Origin: a virus
Strand: one strand, 5' to 3'
Virus record (IMG/VR): IMGVR_UViG_3300032220_000254
Coordinates: 1-21,499 of that record
DNA length: 21,499 bases
Shown: one piece after another, positions 1 through 6,943 of the stretch
How positions within the stretch are numbered: position 1 is the first letter of the stretch
Layout of the letters: each line of letters starts with the position of its first letter
The notes under the pieces: generated by a model
The model's input: only the letters and a program-made list of their open reading frames with translations
Told to the model about the DNA's origin: nothing
The model's database searches: none
Translations under genes and position numbers: made by a program

Positions 1-302
1 AGGACGCTTACGGTGTTCGTCCCCGCGGTGTTGACACCTCTGCGTGGACCCTTGCGGACTTTGATGCTGAGTTCCAGTTGCTCGGTGAAATCATCAAGCA
101 AGAGGACATTGCCCGTAAAGCGGCCGAAACTGAGGCTATTGAAAAGTTTGAGCAACATATTATCAATACAATTTGCATGGGTGCCCGTAATCGTGAGACA
201 GCATTGCGCTGGATCATGGATGCTAGCAATGCCAATGGCGATTGGGAATATCTGTGCTATGATTTGGGCTTGCCCTATCAGTATTTTCGTAAGGTCGCTT
301 AA
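1..302 (+). CDS. Conserved phage protein, 5'-truncated by window edge
   Basis: An open frame enters from the left edge (first complete codon at 3) and stops at TAA 300-302, giving 99 visible residues. It begins DAYGVRPRGVDTSAW, and a DAYG-RPRG stretch is, as far as I recall, common in uncharacterised phage proteins. The middle is helical and charged (IIKQEDIARKAAETEAIEKF), and the C-terminus has many aromatics (WEYLCYDLGLPYQYF). A TTG at 78 could start a shorter product, but the frame is open all the way upstream with equally protein-like composition, so I treat it as a truncated gene. A sigma70-type promoter follows 10 nt after the stop, so the next gene is separately transcribed. I do not know the function. 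Confidence 0.7.
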   Translation, partial: DAYGVRPRGVDTSAWTLADFDAEFQLLGEIIKQEDIARKAAETEAIEKFEQHIINTICMGARNRETALRWIMDASNANGDWEYLCYDLGLPYQYFRKVA

Positions 303-311
303 GGCCTGAGG

Positions 312-340
312 TTGACATTAAATGGTTTTGGGTATATAAT
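312..340 (+). promoter_or_regulatory. Consensus sigma70-type promoter, copy 1
   Basis: TTGACA at 312-317, a 17-bp spacer and TATAAT at 335-340: a perfect match to the bacterial housekeeping consensus. The predicted start lies near 347. It precedes the gene at 374, which has AAAGGA at 361-366. The spacer and the downstream CTTA are repeated almost exactly at 637 and, less exactly, at 1073. Confidence 0.88.
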
Positions 341-373
341 ACAATCTTAGACAGTTAATTAAAGGACTACACA

Positions 374-640
374 ATGGCTAAAAAAATCTCTATCAAAGTG
401 TTCGGTGACCCGGGTCATGCTTGGGCCCGTTTCCCTAAAGCTAAGTTGGTCCAACTTGGTATCGCAGATAAAATCTCTACATACAGCTACCAAAATGGTG
501 CTAATGCTTTCTTGGAAGAAGACTGCGACCTGTCAGTACTAGTGGTCGCTTTGCGTGACCGTGGATATGAGATTAAATTTAACGAAAGCCACGCTAATAA
601 GCAAAGCAAAATCCGCAATTACGCTACATACCGGGCTTGA
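374..640 (+). CDS. Small conserved phage protein, 88 aa, function unknown
   Basis: ATG 374 is preceded by AAAGGA (361-366) at 7-nt spacing, downstream of a consensus promoter. The product is compact and basic with no membrane segment. The most characteristic stretches are GDPGHAWARFPKAKL near the N-terminus, a YSYQNGANAFLEEDCDLS middle and ALRDRGYEIKF. The layout suggests a small alpha/beta domain, and I have the impression of similar proteins annotated as hypothetical in many phages. The TGA stop (638-640) lies inside the -35 hexamer of the next promoter. The strong promoter suggests early expression. No function can be assigned. Confidence 0.85.
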   Translation: MAKKISIKVFGDPGHAWARFPKAKLVQLGIADKISTYSYQNGANAFLEEDCDLSVLVVALRDRGYEIKFNESHANKQSKIRNYATYRA

Positions 641-665
641 CATTAAATGGTTTTGGGTATATAAT
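637..665 (+). promoter_or_regulatory. Consensus sigma70-type promoter, copy 2
   Basis: TTGACA 637-642, 17-bp spacer, TATAAT 660-665. From -35 through -10 it is identical to the promoter at 312, and both are followed by CTTA. The -35 hexamer overlaps the stop codon of the upstream gene. It drives the genes at 699 and 919. Confidence 0.88.
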
Positions 666-698
666 AGAGTCTTATTCAGTCAACAACAGGAGTTTTAT

Positions 699-917
699 AT
701 GGGCTACAAAGTTATCGCAGACAAACATCAAATGGATGAGATGCGTACCAAGTACGGCCCGCGTAAAGGGCTAGAAGGTCCTTTCAATTTCTCCGGACGT
801 GTCCTCTATTACGATACCAAGGAAGGTCAGTACTATGACCCTACTACGGATTTCTATGTTGAGCAGGCTGATATGGACCTGATCCATCAGCGTATTGTTA
901 ACATTTTGAAAGCATAA
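699..917 (+). CDS. Small phage protein, 72 aa, function unknown
   Basis: The ATG at 699 was chosen because AGGAG (688-692) sits 6 nt upstream and the whole leader fits the promoter at 637-665. A longer frame reaching back to 555 would run through that promoter and the end of the previous gene. The product starts MGYKVIADKHQMDEM and contains KYGPRKGLEGPFNFSGRVLY, then a tyrosine- and aspartate-rich stretch (YYDPTTDFYVEQADMD) and a short helix. The fold looks like a small beta-rich domain. The next tiny gene starts 1 nt after the stop. I do not recognise the family. Confidence 0.8.
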   Translation: MGYKVIADKHQMDEMRTKYGPRKGLEGPFNFSGRVLYYDTKEGQYYDPTTDFYVEQADMDLIHQRIVNILKA

Positions 918-918
918 T

Positions 919-1071
919 ATGTTTTGGGCTATAGTTTTAATCGGTGCAGGATTGTCATCTACTAGCATCACTTATGTGGGCCAGTTTGAGCAACAGGAAA
1001 CTTGTGCTAAAGCGGCACAAGAATTCAAGGCTCAGGGTATGAAAGCCGCTTGTGTGCAGGTCAAAAAATAA
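919..1071 (+). CDS. 50-aa membrane-anchored or secreted peptide
   Basis: ATG 919 follows the upstream stop after 1 nt and the frame ends at TAA 1069-1071. Residues 2-20 (FWAIVLIGAGLSSTSITYV) are hydrophobic and would form one transmembrane helix or a signal peptide. The rest is a short soluble tail with two cysteines (C29 and C45) that could pair if the tail lies in the periplasm. The ribosome site is weak, so translational coupling to the 699 gene is likely. Small signal-anchored proteins of this form are common in phage early regions, where some act on the envelope or in exclusion, but nothing here identifies a role. The next promoter begins 2 nt after the stop. Confidence 0.6.
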   Translation: MFWAIVLIGAGLSSTSITYVGQFEQQETCAKAAQEFKAQGMKAACVQVKK

Positions 1072-1072
1072 G

Positions 1073-1101
1073 TTGACATTAAATGGGTTTTCGTGTATCA
1101 T
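1073..1101 (+). promoter_or_regulatory. Sigma70-type promoter, copy 3
   Basis: TTGACA 1073-1078, 17-bp spacer, TATCAT 1096-1101. The spacer begins TTAAATGG as in copies 1 and 2, and CTTA again follows. The weaker -10 (C for A at position 4) suggests lower strength. It drives the AAA+ gene at 1135, whose ribosome site AAAGGG is at 1121-1126. Confidence 0.82.
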
Positions 1102-1134
1102 AACGTCTTAATCACTTAATAAAGGGTTTTATCT

Positions 1135-2169
1135 ATGTCAACAATTCGCATTCTCTCAGGTTCTTATCGTAATCAACCTGTAATTGATGAAGTGTTTACA
1201 CTAGTCAAAGGGTTTCAAACAGGTAAAAAAGGTAGCTATGTTACTGTGAAAAACGAAGGTCAATTCAGTATTGCTATTGATGAAGTCAAGGTAAAAGTAG
1301 ATTCTATTGAGGATATTCAATTTATGAACGGAGAACAAGTGCCAGCTAATGTAGTAGAATTTAAAACAAAGACAGAAGTGTCCAAGGAGACTGAGGAAGA
1401 GGCAATGAATCGTATTGCTGAACGTTTCGGCATTCTTGATGAAATGTCCCGCGCATGTATCAGTGGTGATATCCGTGCAATGATTGTTGCAGGTCCTCCA
1501 GGAGTTGGTAAGAGTCACGGTGTTGAAACACAAATGGAAAAAGCTAGCATGTTTGATAAGATTGCTGGCAAGAAAATTCGTTTCAACGTTATCAAAGGTG
1601 CAATGACTGCACTAGGATTGTATACACAATTGTACAAATATTCCGACAACAAAAACGTACTAATTTTTGATGACTGTGATAGCGTGTTCGCCGATGAATT
1701 GGCATTGAACATTCTGAAAGCAGCATTGGATTCAGGTAAGACTCGCAAGATTTGCTGGAATAGTGATAGTCGTTTGCTACGTGAAGAAGGTATTCCAAAT
1801 GAATTCAAATTCAATGGTAGTGCTATCTTTATCACTAACTTGAAGTTTGACAATATCAAAAGCAAAAAGTTGCAGGATCACTTGGAAGCATTACAAAGTC
1901 GTTGTCACTTTCTGGACCTGACTATCAATAGTGAGCGTGACAAAATGTTGCGTATCAAACAGGTCCATCGTGATGCTGACGGCGGTGTGTTTAAAGATTA
2001 TGGTTTTGAACAACATCAAGAAACTGAAATTCTTGATTTCATGTGGGAAAATCACGGCAAGTTGCGTGAACTGAGTTTGCGTATGTGCTTGAAGATTGCC
2101 GATCTAGTTAAGATCAGCCCAACAAACTGGAAAAATCTTGCACGTACAACTTGCATGAAAAATGCTTAA
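1135..2169 (+). CDS. AAA+ family ATPase, 344 aa
   Basis: A P-loop ATPase. The Walker A is GPPGVGKS at residues 120-127 and the Walker B is VLIFDD at 175-180. A sensor-1-like IFITN lies at 231-235, and there is a candidate arginine finger at R256 and a sensor-2-like LRELSLR at 311-317, which is the order of an AAA+ core. About 100 N-terminal residues precede the ATPase domain and form a beta-rich, then acidic helical, segment. ATG 1135 has AAAGGG 8 nt upstream. The gene has its own promoter (1073) and a strong terminator (2188), so it is monocistronic. AAA+ proteins of this size remodel protein or DNA complexes. The partner is unknown, and it does not look like the clamp loader gp44. Confidence 0.88.
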   Translation: MSTIRILSGSYRNQPVIDEVFTLVKGFQTGKKGSYVTVKNEGQFSIAIDEVKVKVDSIEDIQFMNGEQVPANVVEFKTKTEVSKETEEEAMNRIAERFGILDEMSRACISGDIRAMIVAGPPGVGKSHGVETQMEKASMFDKIAGKKIRFNVIKGAMTALGLYTQLYKYSDNKNVLIFDDCDSVFADELALNILKAALDSGKTRKICWNSDSRLLREEGIPNEFKFNGSAIFITNLKFDNIKSKKLQDHLEALQSRCHFLDLTINSERDKMLRIKQVHRDADGGVFKDYGFEQHQETEILDFMWENHGKLRELSLRMCLKIADLVKISPTNWKNLARTTCMKNA

Positions 2170-2187
2170 TTGAATCAGCAAGTTTAT

Positions 2188-2213
2188 AGGGGAACTTAGG
2201 TTCCCCTTTTTTT
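2188..2213 (+). terminator. Rho-independent terminator after the AAA+ gene
   Basis: An 8-bp perfect stem, AGGGGAAC (2188-2195) with GTTCCCCT (2200-2207), closes a TTAG loop and runs into seven T residues (2207-2213). It lies 18 nt after the AAA+ stop codon. Confidence 0.92.
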
Positions 2214-2223
2214 GCCTTTATGT

Positions 2224-2253
2224 TTGCAATTGCTAATTAGTTTATGTTATACT
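2224..2253 (+). promoter_or_regulatory. Extended -10 promoter for the UvsW-type helicase
   Basis: TGT-TATACT at 2245-2253 (extended -10), with a possible -35 TTGCAA at 2224-2229 and 18-bp spacing. The expected start near 2260 leaves only about 5 nt before ATG 2265, with no Shine-Dalgarno sequence, so translation would be almost leaderless. Confidence 0.6.
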
Positions 2254-2264
2254 AAGTACTAACT

Positions 2265-3752
2265 ATGAAACAATGTAAAATAATCGTCAGGGATGAAGTC
2301 AATGTAAAGATTGAAGGCTTAGAACTAACCGAGCGTAAAGCACTGGTTAAGATGTTTGAGTACGAAGTGCCCGGTGCAAGGTATCTTCCCGCGGTCCGTC
2401 TAGGTAGATGGAATGGCAAGGTAAGTTTCTTTAGTCTCGGTGGTAGTAGCTATGTCAATCTACTACCCGAAATACTACCCTTCATTGATAGCAGAGACTA
2501 TGATATTGAACTAGAGGATTTGCGTACATATAGTACAACATTCAATTTTAGTGAAGTGTCCGAGGATACGTTTAAACATAAAAACTGGCCTGTAGGTCAT
2601 CCTATCGCAGGTCAACCAGTTGTATTGCGTGACTATCAAATATCAATCATTAATGAGTTTCTAAAGAACCCACAATCACTACAAGAGATTGCGACAGGCG
2701 CTGGCAAGACATTAATCACCGCAGCATTGAGTTGGTCTATTGAAAGTTACGGACGCAGTATTGTTATCGTCCCCAACAAAAGTCTTGTAACACAAACAGA
2801 AGCAGATTATATTAATCTAGGGTTAGATGTTGGTGTGTACTTTGGTGATAGAAAAGAATATAATAAGACACACACAATCTGTACTTGGCAAAGTCTTAAC
2901 AATATGCTTAAGAAAACAAAAGCAGGAGAAGCAGAAGTTGAGATAGGTGACTTCTTGGAAGGTGTAGTTTGTGTCATGGTGGACGAGGTTCATATGGCCA
3001 AAGCTGATGCACTAAAAGAATTGCTCACTGGTGTAATGAGCAACATCCCAATTCGTTGGGGATTGACTGGTACTATTCCTAAAGAAAAATTTGCAAGTCA
3101 AGCTATCTTTATCAGTTTAGGTAATGTTATTAATAAACTATCAGCTAGTGAATTGCAGGATAGGGGTGTACTATCACAATGCCATGTTAACATCGTACAA
3201 CTACAAGATGGTGTTGAGTTTAGTAACTACCAAAGTGAGTTGAAATACTTACTTGAAGATGATAAACGATTAAATAAAATTACTCAACTAGTTGATACAA
3301 TTAAGAATAGTGGTAATACATTGATATTAGTTGATAGAGTAGCAGCGGGCAAAGAATTACATAATATGTTAGGTGAACTATTACGTAATTTCAAAACAGA
3401 ATATGATGTTGTATTTGTATCAGGTAACACTGGTATGGACGAGCGACAAGAACAATATGATGAAGTTGCAACCGCAACTAACAAAATCATTATCGCTACA
3501 TATGGTGTAGCAGCAGTTGGTATTAACATTCCCCGAATCTTTAATCTTGTTCTTATTGAACCGGGTAAGAGTTTTGTTCGGGTAATTCAAAGTATCGGTC
3601 GTGGTATTCGTAAAGCAGAGGACAAAAACTTTGTTCAGATTTGGGACATCACAAGTAATTGTAAGTTTGCAAAACGGCATCTTACACAACGGAAAGCATT
3701 CTATAAAGAAGCTAACTACCCGTTTGACGTAGAAAAACTAACATATAAATGA
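2265..3752 (+). CDS. uvsW: UvsW-type superfamily 2 DNA helicase
   Basis: At 495 residues it is close to T4 UvsW. Superfamily 2 motifs appear in order: an LRDYQ motif Q at 121-125, Walker A ATGAGKT at 143-149, the DEVH box at 240-243, LTGT motif III at 267-270, and motif VI QSIGRGIRK at 442-450. The N-terminal ~110 residues match the small UvsW substrate-binding region in position, with RLGRWNGKVSFF at 45-56. In T4, UvsW unwinds R-loops and remodels branched recombination intermediates, moving the phage from origin- to recombination-dependent replication. The ATG sits immediately after an extended -10 promoter with no ribosome site. The next gene begins 12 nt after the stop. Confidence 0.92.
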   Translation: MKQCKIIVRDEVNVKIEGLELTERKALVKMFEYEVPGARYLPAVRLGRWNGKVSFFSLGGSSYVNLLPEILPFIDSRDYDIELEDLRTYSTTFNFSEVSEDTFKHKNWPVGHPIAGQPVVLRDYQISIINEFLKNPQSLQEIATGAGKTLITAALSWSIESYGRSIVIVPNKSLVTQTEADYINLGLDVGVYFGDRKEYNKTHTICTWQSLNNMLKKTKAGEAEVEIGDFLEGVVCVMVDEVHMAKADALKELLTGVMSNIPIRWGLTGTIPKEKFASQAIFISLGNVINKLSASELQDRGVLSQCHVNIVQLQDGVEFSNYQSELKYLLEDDKRLNKITQLVDTIKNSGNTLILVDRVAAGKELHNMLGELLRNFKTEYDVVFVSGNTGMDERQEQYDEVATATNKIIIATYGVAAVGINIPRIFNLVLIEPGKSFVRVIQSIGRGIRKAEDKNFVQIWDITSNCKFAKRHLTQRKAFYKEANYPFDVEKLTYK

Positions 3753-3758
3753 TACAAT
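3750..3758 (+). promoter_or_regulatory. Extended -10 element abutting the next ATG
   Basis: TGATACAAT at 3750-3758 (TG-N-TACAAT), overlapping the uvsW stop codon, with ATG 3765 only 6 nt beyond. A TTGACG lies upstream at 3724-3729, but the 23-bp spacing is too long for a normal -35. If active, the transcript would be leaderless. Readthrough from the uvsW promoter is the alternative. Confidence 0.4.
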
Positions 3759-3764
3759 AACACT

Positions 3765-4265
3765 ATGAGAATTTTGACCCTAGATAACGAATACTATAAC
3801 TTAGAGACATTGCCAGAGGAGATAGATGATTTACGATTTGCGATACTAGATAACAGTAACCCAAGTAATGTAGATTATCATTATATACCATTAATCTTTT
3901 TAGAAAGTTTTAATGCCCCTGCACTTGTATTGAAGATTGGTAAGCATACAATTAAGATGCCAGTAGATTGGCAAATATTGATTGGTGAAAAAGAACATGG
4001 TGATTTAGAAACATTGCCCTTAACAAGTATCAATGATAGAGGGTTTAATGCGTTTGAATTTAATCCATTAACTAGTTTTAGTCCTACATTCTTACCTATT
4101 GAGATTGTAGATATCTATCACGATGTAACATGGTATGCCCCACGATTAAAGAACGGACAATTCTTATGTGTGCCATTGAATGATGGACCTAAACCCGAGT
4201 GTGTATATTTTGTAAAAGAGATTAGTCGTAATTGTGAGATAATAGATTATAGTCAGGCATTCTAA
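3765..4265 (+). CDS. Conserved phage protein, 166 aa, function unknown
   Basis: A soluble, mostly beta-strand protein. Landmarks are DNEYYNLETLPEEIDDL at 7-23, FLESFNAPALVLKIG, MPVDWQILIGEKEHGDLETLPL, then SINDRGFNAFEFNPLTSF and WYAPRLKNGQFLCVPLNDGP. The many prolines, glycines and aromatic turns suggest a small beta-barrel or SH3-like fold. It lies between uvsW and a clamp-loader-like gene, and its stop shares a base with the next ATG (TAATG at 4263-4267), so it belongs to the replication operon. It is not RegA, which sits near gene 62 in T4: I see no RegA-like sequence. A replication or gene-expression role is inferred from position only. Confidence 0.8.
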   Translation: MRILTLDNEYYNLETLPEEIDDLRFAILDNSNPSNVDYHYIPLIFLESFNAPALVLKIGKHTIKMPVDWQILIGEKEHGDLETLPLTSINDRGFNAFEFNPLTSFSPTFLPIEIVDIYHDVTWYAPRLKNGQFLCVPLNDGPKPECVYFVKEISRNCEIIDYSQAF

Positions 4266-4858
4266 TGGCAACGAGAAAAGCAATAGTTCCAGTTGATGAA
4301 AAATTTGACAAACAAGATTTAGACTTGTTTGAGGTCCTTGCCGCATTAGATAAAAAAGATTATGATTTCTTTGATAGACTAAGCCCTGAACAACAAAAGA
4401 AGTTTGTCCCGTTTACAATGATTCAATGGCTTAGTGCTATTAAAGGTAGTGAAGGACTGAGCAGATATTATGTAATGAGTACGGCAGAGTATGCGAACAA
4501 GTATCTATTCAATGAGAACATTCAGAAGCATCCTAAACTACAATGGTTAATGATGTGTGCTAGTAGCCCGGGAGTTGGTAAACAATTTCATCAGTGGATA
4601 CCCAACATCAGTCCCAAAGTAAGCAAGTTACAAGCACCTGCTAAACTAAAAGATATCAAAGAGTATTACAAGAAGATATATCCTAGAGCGGATAGTACTG
4701 ACATTGACGCAGTAAGCGAAGCGTTTGTGGCTGGGCAGAAGCGCAAACTTAAATTAGCAGAATTGTTTCCCAACATGAAACACACGGACATTGAGACATT
4801 AAATGAAACTATTACTGAAGACCAACTTAAGCAATATGAAAGAGACCTCGGCAACTAA
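4265..4858 (+). CDS. Probable clamp-loader small subunit, gp62-like
   Basis: 197 residues, mainly helical, with no ATPase motif. The pattern recalls T4-family gp62, the non-ATPase arm of the clamp loader: a KKDYDFFDRLSPEQQKKF segment, PFTMIQWLSAIKGSEG, then HPKLQWLMMCASSPGVGKQF followed by HQWI, a lysine-rich DIKEYYKKIYP stretch, and a C-terminal TITEDQLKQYERDLG. Size and helical order fit gp62 (T4: 187 residues). The GVGK in the middle is not a Walker A, because it lacks the usual glycines, the Ser/Thr after Lys and a Walker B. The large subunit (gp44) and clamp (gp45) are not in the window. The start overlaps the upstream stop by one base. The assignment rests on pattern resemblance and could be wrong. 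Confidence 0.55.
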   Translation: MATRKAIVPVDEKFDKQDLDLFEVLAALDKKDYDFFDRLSPEQQKKFVPFTMIQWLSAIKGSEGLSRYYVMSTAEYANKYLFNENIQKHPKLQWLMMCASSPGVGKQFHQWIPNISPKVSKLQAPAKLKDIKEYYKKIYPRADSTDIDAVSEAFVAGQKRKLKLAELFPNMKHTDIETLNETITEDQLKQYERDLGN

Positions 4859-5540
4859 GAAGCCAGTGACTTATGGCTGTGAATTTTGCAAGAGAGAATT
4901 CTTGCGTGAATCAACCACGCTTAGACATGTATGTGAGCAAAAGCGTAGATGGTTAGATAAAGACAATCACGGTAATAGAATTGCTTTTCAATGTTGGTTA
5001 GAGTTTTATAAAAAGAATACTTCAAAAAGGAAGAATCTTACACAAGAAGAATTCATTAATAATCCATACTATACTGCGTTTGTTAAGTTTGGTAATTATT
5101 GTGTAAGTGTCCATGCGATAAATATTCCAAGATTTACTGATTGGTTATTAAAGAATCAAGTTAAGATTGACAATTGGTGTAGTGATAGCACGTATACTAA
5201 ATATCTGATTGAATTTTTGCGACATGAAGATCCATTTGATGCCATTCATCGTAGTATTGAAAAGTGTATTGAGATGGCAGTTGATGCAAATATACAACCG
5301 CATGATATGTTAAGATATGGTAATGCTAACAAGATTTGTTATGCGATAACAACGGGTAAGATTAGTCCATGGTTGTTGTATCAAAGCGACAGCGGCACCC
5401 AATTCTTAGATGGATTAAATGAAGGTCATGTTAAAATGATCATTGATTATATAAACCCAGAACAGTGGGCGATAAGGTTTAAAAGAGATGCAGAACTTGC
5501 GAAACAAATTAAAGACACCCTCAGAACAGCAGGGTATTAG
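4836..5540 (+). CDS. Zinc-finger phage protein, 234 aa
   Basis: A zinc-binding motif opens the protein: C15-x2-C18-x12-H31-x-C33 within GCEFCKREFLRESTTLRHVC. A basic EQKRRWLDKD stretch follows, then a long aromatic, alpha-helical body with no recognisable enzyme motif. I chose ATG 4836 because it keeps the overlap with the upstream gene to 23 nt. An ATG at 4803 in the same frame would add 11 residues inside that gene. The finger plus basic patch suggests nucleic-acid binding. It sits between the gp62-like gene and the small-gene array, whose first member starts inside its 3' end. I believe similar zinc-finger proteins occur in other T4-like phages without known function. Confidence 0.8.
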   Translation: MKETSATKKPVTYGCEFCKREFLRESTTLRHVCEQKRRWLDKDNHGNRIAFQCWLEFYKKNTSKRKNLTQEEFINNPYYTAFVKFGNYCVSVHAINIPRFTDWLLKNQVKIDNWCSDSTYTKYLIEFLRHEDPFDAIHRSIEKCIEMAVDANIQPHDMLRYGNANKICYAITTGKISPWLLYQSDSGTQFLDGLNEGHVKMIIDYINPEQWAIRFKRDAELAKQIKDTLRTAGY

Positions 5541-5721
5541 GGTTCGCATACCTTGGATGAAGGGTGATACAGTTAGTGATTGGGATGAAACTTGTATTTG
5601 GGCATTAGAACAATTTGATTTGCCGGGTGAAAAGTTTTACACGCACATGACAGAAGATTACATGGATTTTATATTTAAAGATGAGAAAGATGCGATACAT
5701 TTTAGTTTAAGATGGTTATGA
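5488..5721 (+). CDS. F-x-LRW array member 1, 77 aa
   Basis: First of nine consecutive small genes with a shared layout. Strand IRVRIPW, helix DWDETCIWALEQFDL, strand KFYTHM, strand YMDFIFKD, then a final helix KDAIHFSLRW followed by one more residue. ATG 5488 lies inside the end of the zinc-finger gene (53-nt overlap). A start further in (ATG 5554) would remove the first strand found in the paralogues, so the overlapping start is preferred. The C-terminal LRW signature is nearly identical to member 5 (KDATHFTLRW). The next gene's ATG overlaps the stop as ATGA. No known function, signal peptide or membrane segment. Confidence 0.72.
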   Translation: MQNLRNKLKTPSEQQGIRVRIPWMKGDTVSDWDETCIWALEQFDLPGEKFYTHMTEDYMDFIFKDEKDAIHFSLRWL

Positions 5722-5939
5722 CGGCAAGACATTGGAAAGATATTCGTCCTGGTTGGTATGAAATAGTCATTCAATTGGATGAAGCAAATCCACAGGCTCA
5801 TAAAATAGAAGTAATTGAATGGGTAGAAAAAACTATTGAGATGCCAGATAGGCATTGTGTATATACTTGGACAGATGAAATAGTTAAGATTAAGTTTAGA
5901 TACCAGCGTGATTTTATTATGGCGAGGTTACGATGGTAG
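5718..5939 (+). CDS. F-x-LRW array member 2, 73 aa
   Basis: It has the same layout as its neighbours: strand WYEIVIQL, helix KIEVIEWVEKTIEM, strand HCVYTW, strand IVKIKFRY and a last helix ending MARLRW at the stop. ATG 5718 overlaps the previous stop as ATGA. ATG 5712, which is embedded in the preceding gene's Arg-Trp codons, would add two residues and is equally possible. The conserved tryptophan of helix 1 (EWVEK) corresponds to those in members 3, 5, 6 and 9. Function unknown. Confidence 0.72.
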   Translation: MTARHWKDIRPGWYEIVIQLDEANPQAHKIEVIEWVEKTIEMPDRHCVYTWTDEIVKIKFRYQRDFIMARLRW

Positions 5940-6163
5940 ATGAAACATATATAACTAGATTGTACGGTGCAGATTATGTGTTGATTTTAGCCTGGCTTCA
6001 AAAACATATAGGTAAAATGACAAATGCCAAACCAATAATTTATTGGGAAGGCACTACTTGGTATATGAAATTAGTACAAGGCAAAATGGGTGACTCGTAT
6101 TGCGAAGTTCATTTCACTAATAAAAAACATTTAAAACTATTTGAAAAAGAGTGGGTTGAATGA
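5933..6163 (+). CDS. F-x-LRW array member 3 (divergent), 76 aa
   Basis: The start is unusual: ATG 5933 is made from the last Arg and Trp codons of the previous gene (cgATGGtag), giving a 7-nt overlap, and no other ATG nearby is in this frame. Layout: helix YVLILAWLQKHIGK, strands PIIYWEG and WYMKLVQG, strand CEVHFTNK, and a last helix KKHLKLFEKEWVE. The C-terminus is the most diverged version of the family signature (F-x-K-E-W for F-x-L-R-W), and the first strand is short or absent. Function unknown. Confidence 0.68.
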   Translation: MVDETYITRLYGADYVLILAWLQKHIGKMTNAKPIIYWEGTTWYMKLVQGKMGDSYCEVHFTNKKHLKLFEKEWVE

Positions 6164-6462
6164 TAAAGAAACGTGCCATGTCTGACTCTAAATGGATATC
6201 CGACATGGCAATGCAATGGATAGATGAAATCAACGTGAAACGCCTTGAAACTGGTTATGCTGACAATCAACCTAAATGGCCATACTGGGTGCGTCCACAT
6301 AACTACGATGAAAAAGAGTGGTATGACATGGACAAATGGCTGATAAACATAATGGGATCTAGTAATTGGCATAAAGAAAACGCACCTTGGGTAGGCAGTA
6401 ATCGTAAGTATTGGTTCCGTAATGAAGCTGATAGAACCTTTTTCATATTGAGATGGTCATGA
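6160..6462 (+). CDS. F-x-LRW array member 4, 100 aa
   Basis: The longest member. It overlaps member 3 as ATGA. The core layout sits in the C-terminal half: helix EWYDMDKWLINIMG, strand-like NWHKENAPWVG, strand RKYWFRN and a terminal helix EADRTFFILRW plus one residue. The N-terminal ~45 residues are extra, with helix WISDMAMQWIDEI and a proline/tryptophan-rich WPYWVRP. Unusually rich in tryptophan. Function unknown. Its stop again overlaps the next start. Confidence 0.7.
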   Translation: MIKKRAMSDSKWISDMAMQWIDEINVKRLETGYADNQPKWPYWVRPHNYDEKEWYDMDKWLINIMGSSNWHKENAPWVGSNRKYWFRNEADRTFFILRWS

Positions 6463-6701
6463 ATAGCAAGCAGCGTAGAAAAGAAAAACGTGATATTGAC
6501 AAGAATTATTACAAGGTACATCTTACAGTACGCCCAGGAATGAATTGGGCTGATTGGAGTGATCAAGTTGCAGAAATGGTTAGGTGGGTTACGAAATATA
6601 CTAGGTGTGATTGTTTTTTGTTAAAAAATGAGTGGGCTGGTAGTACATTCTATTTCTCGGACGTAAAAGATGCCACACATTTTACATTGAGATGGACATG
6701 A
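6459..6701 (+). CDS. F-x-LRW array member 5, 80 aa
   Basis: It has a basic N-terminus (KQRRKEKRD), strand YYKVHLTV, helix WSDQVAEMVRWVTKY, strand CDCFLLKN, strand STFYFSDV and terminal helix KDATHFTLRW plus one residue. It is the clearest match to member 1 in the last 20 residues. ATG 6459 overlaps the previous stop as ATGA. ATG 6453, inside the preceding Arg-Trp codons, is an in-frame alternative. Function unknown. The basic N-terminus would be compatible with nucleic-acid binding, but that is speculation. Confidence 0.72.
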   Translation: MNSKQRRKEKRDIDKNYYKVHLTVRPGMNWADWSDQVAEMVRWVTKYTRCDCFLLKNEWAGSTFYFSDVKDATHFTLRWT

Positions 6702-6943
6702 GTAAATTTACACACAAAACAGAACGCTATTTCGGTAGCAAAGTTAATATACATACTATCTCTTGGAAGAATCAAGAAGAAGTTGATCCTAAAGAAATCA
6801 AGAAATGGTGTAAAAAGAACTATGGCAATCCTGGGTATGATGATGAAACTGGAAGCAATCGTTGGGTAGATAATATTAAGCAAAGTGAGATAATGCTTAC
6901 CCGTGATGAAGATTTAACATTGTTTTTATTGCGCTGGGAATGA
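6698..6943 (+). CDS. F-x-LRW array member 6, 81 aa
   Basis: Strand KVNIHTISW, helix DPKEIKKWCKKNYG, a loop with GNPGYDDETGSNRW, strand QSEIMLTRD and terminal helix EDLTLFLLRW plus one residue. ATG 6698 overlaps the previous stop as ATGA, and ATG 6692, in frame, is inside the previous gene's Arg-Trp codons. The helix-1 pattern W-x-x-K-x-x-G matches member 9 (KWMRRNFG) closely. Function unknown. Confidence 0.72.
   Translation: MSKFTHKTERYFGSKVNIHTISWKNQEEVDPKEIKKWCKKNYGNPGYDDETGSNRWVDNIKQSEIMLTRDEDLTLFLLRWE

Noticed and set aside
3284-3689. Minus-strand frames opposite the UvsW-type helicase
   Set aside because: They lie over conserved helicase motifs on the plus strand and show no family pattern or start signals.
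4557-4590. A GVGK motif in the gp62-like protein suggesting a P-loop ATPase
   Set aside because: The loop lacks the first glycine and the Ser/Thr after Lys, and there is no Walker B, so it is not an ATP site.
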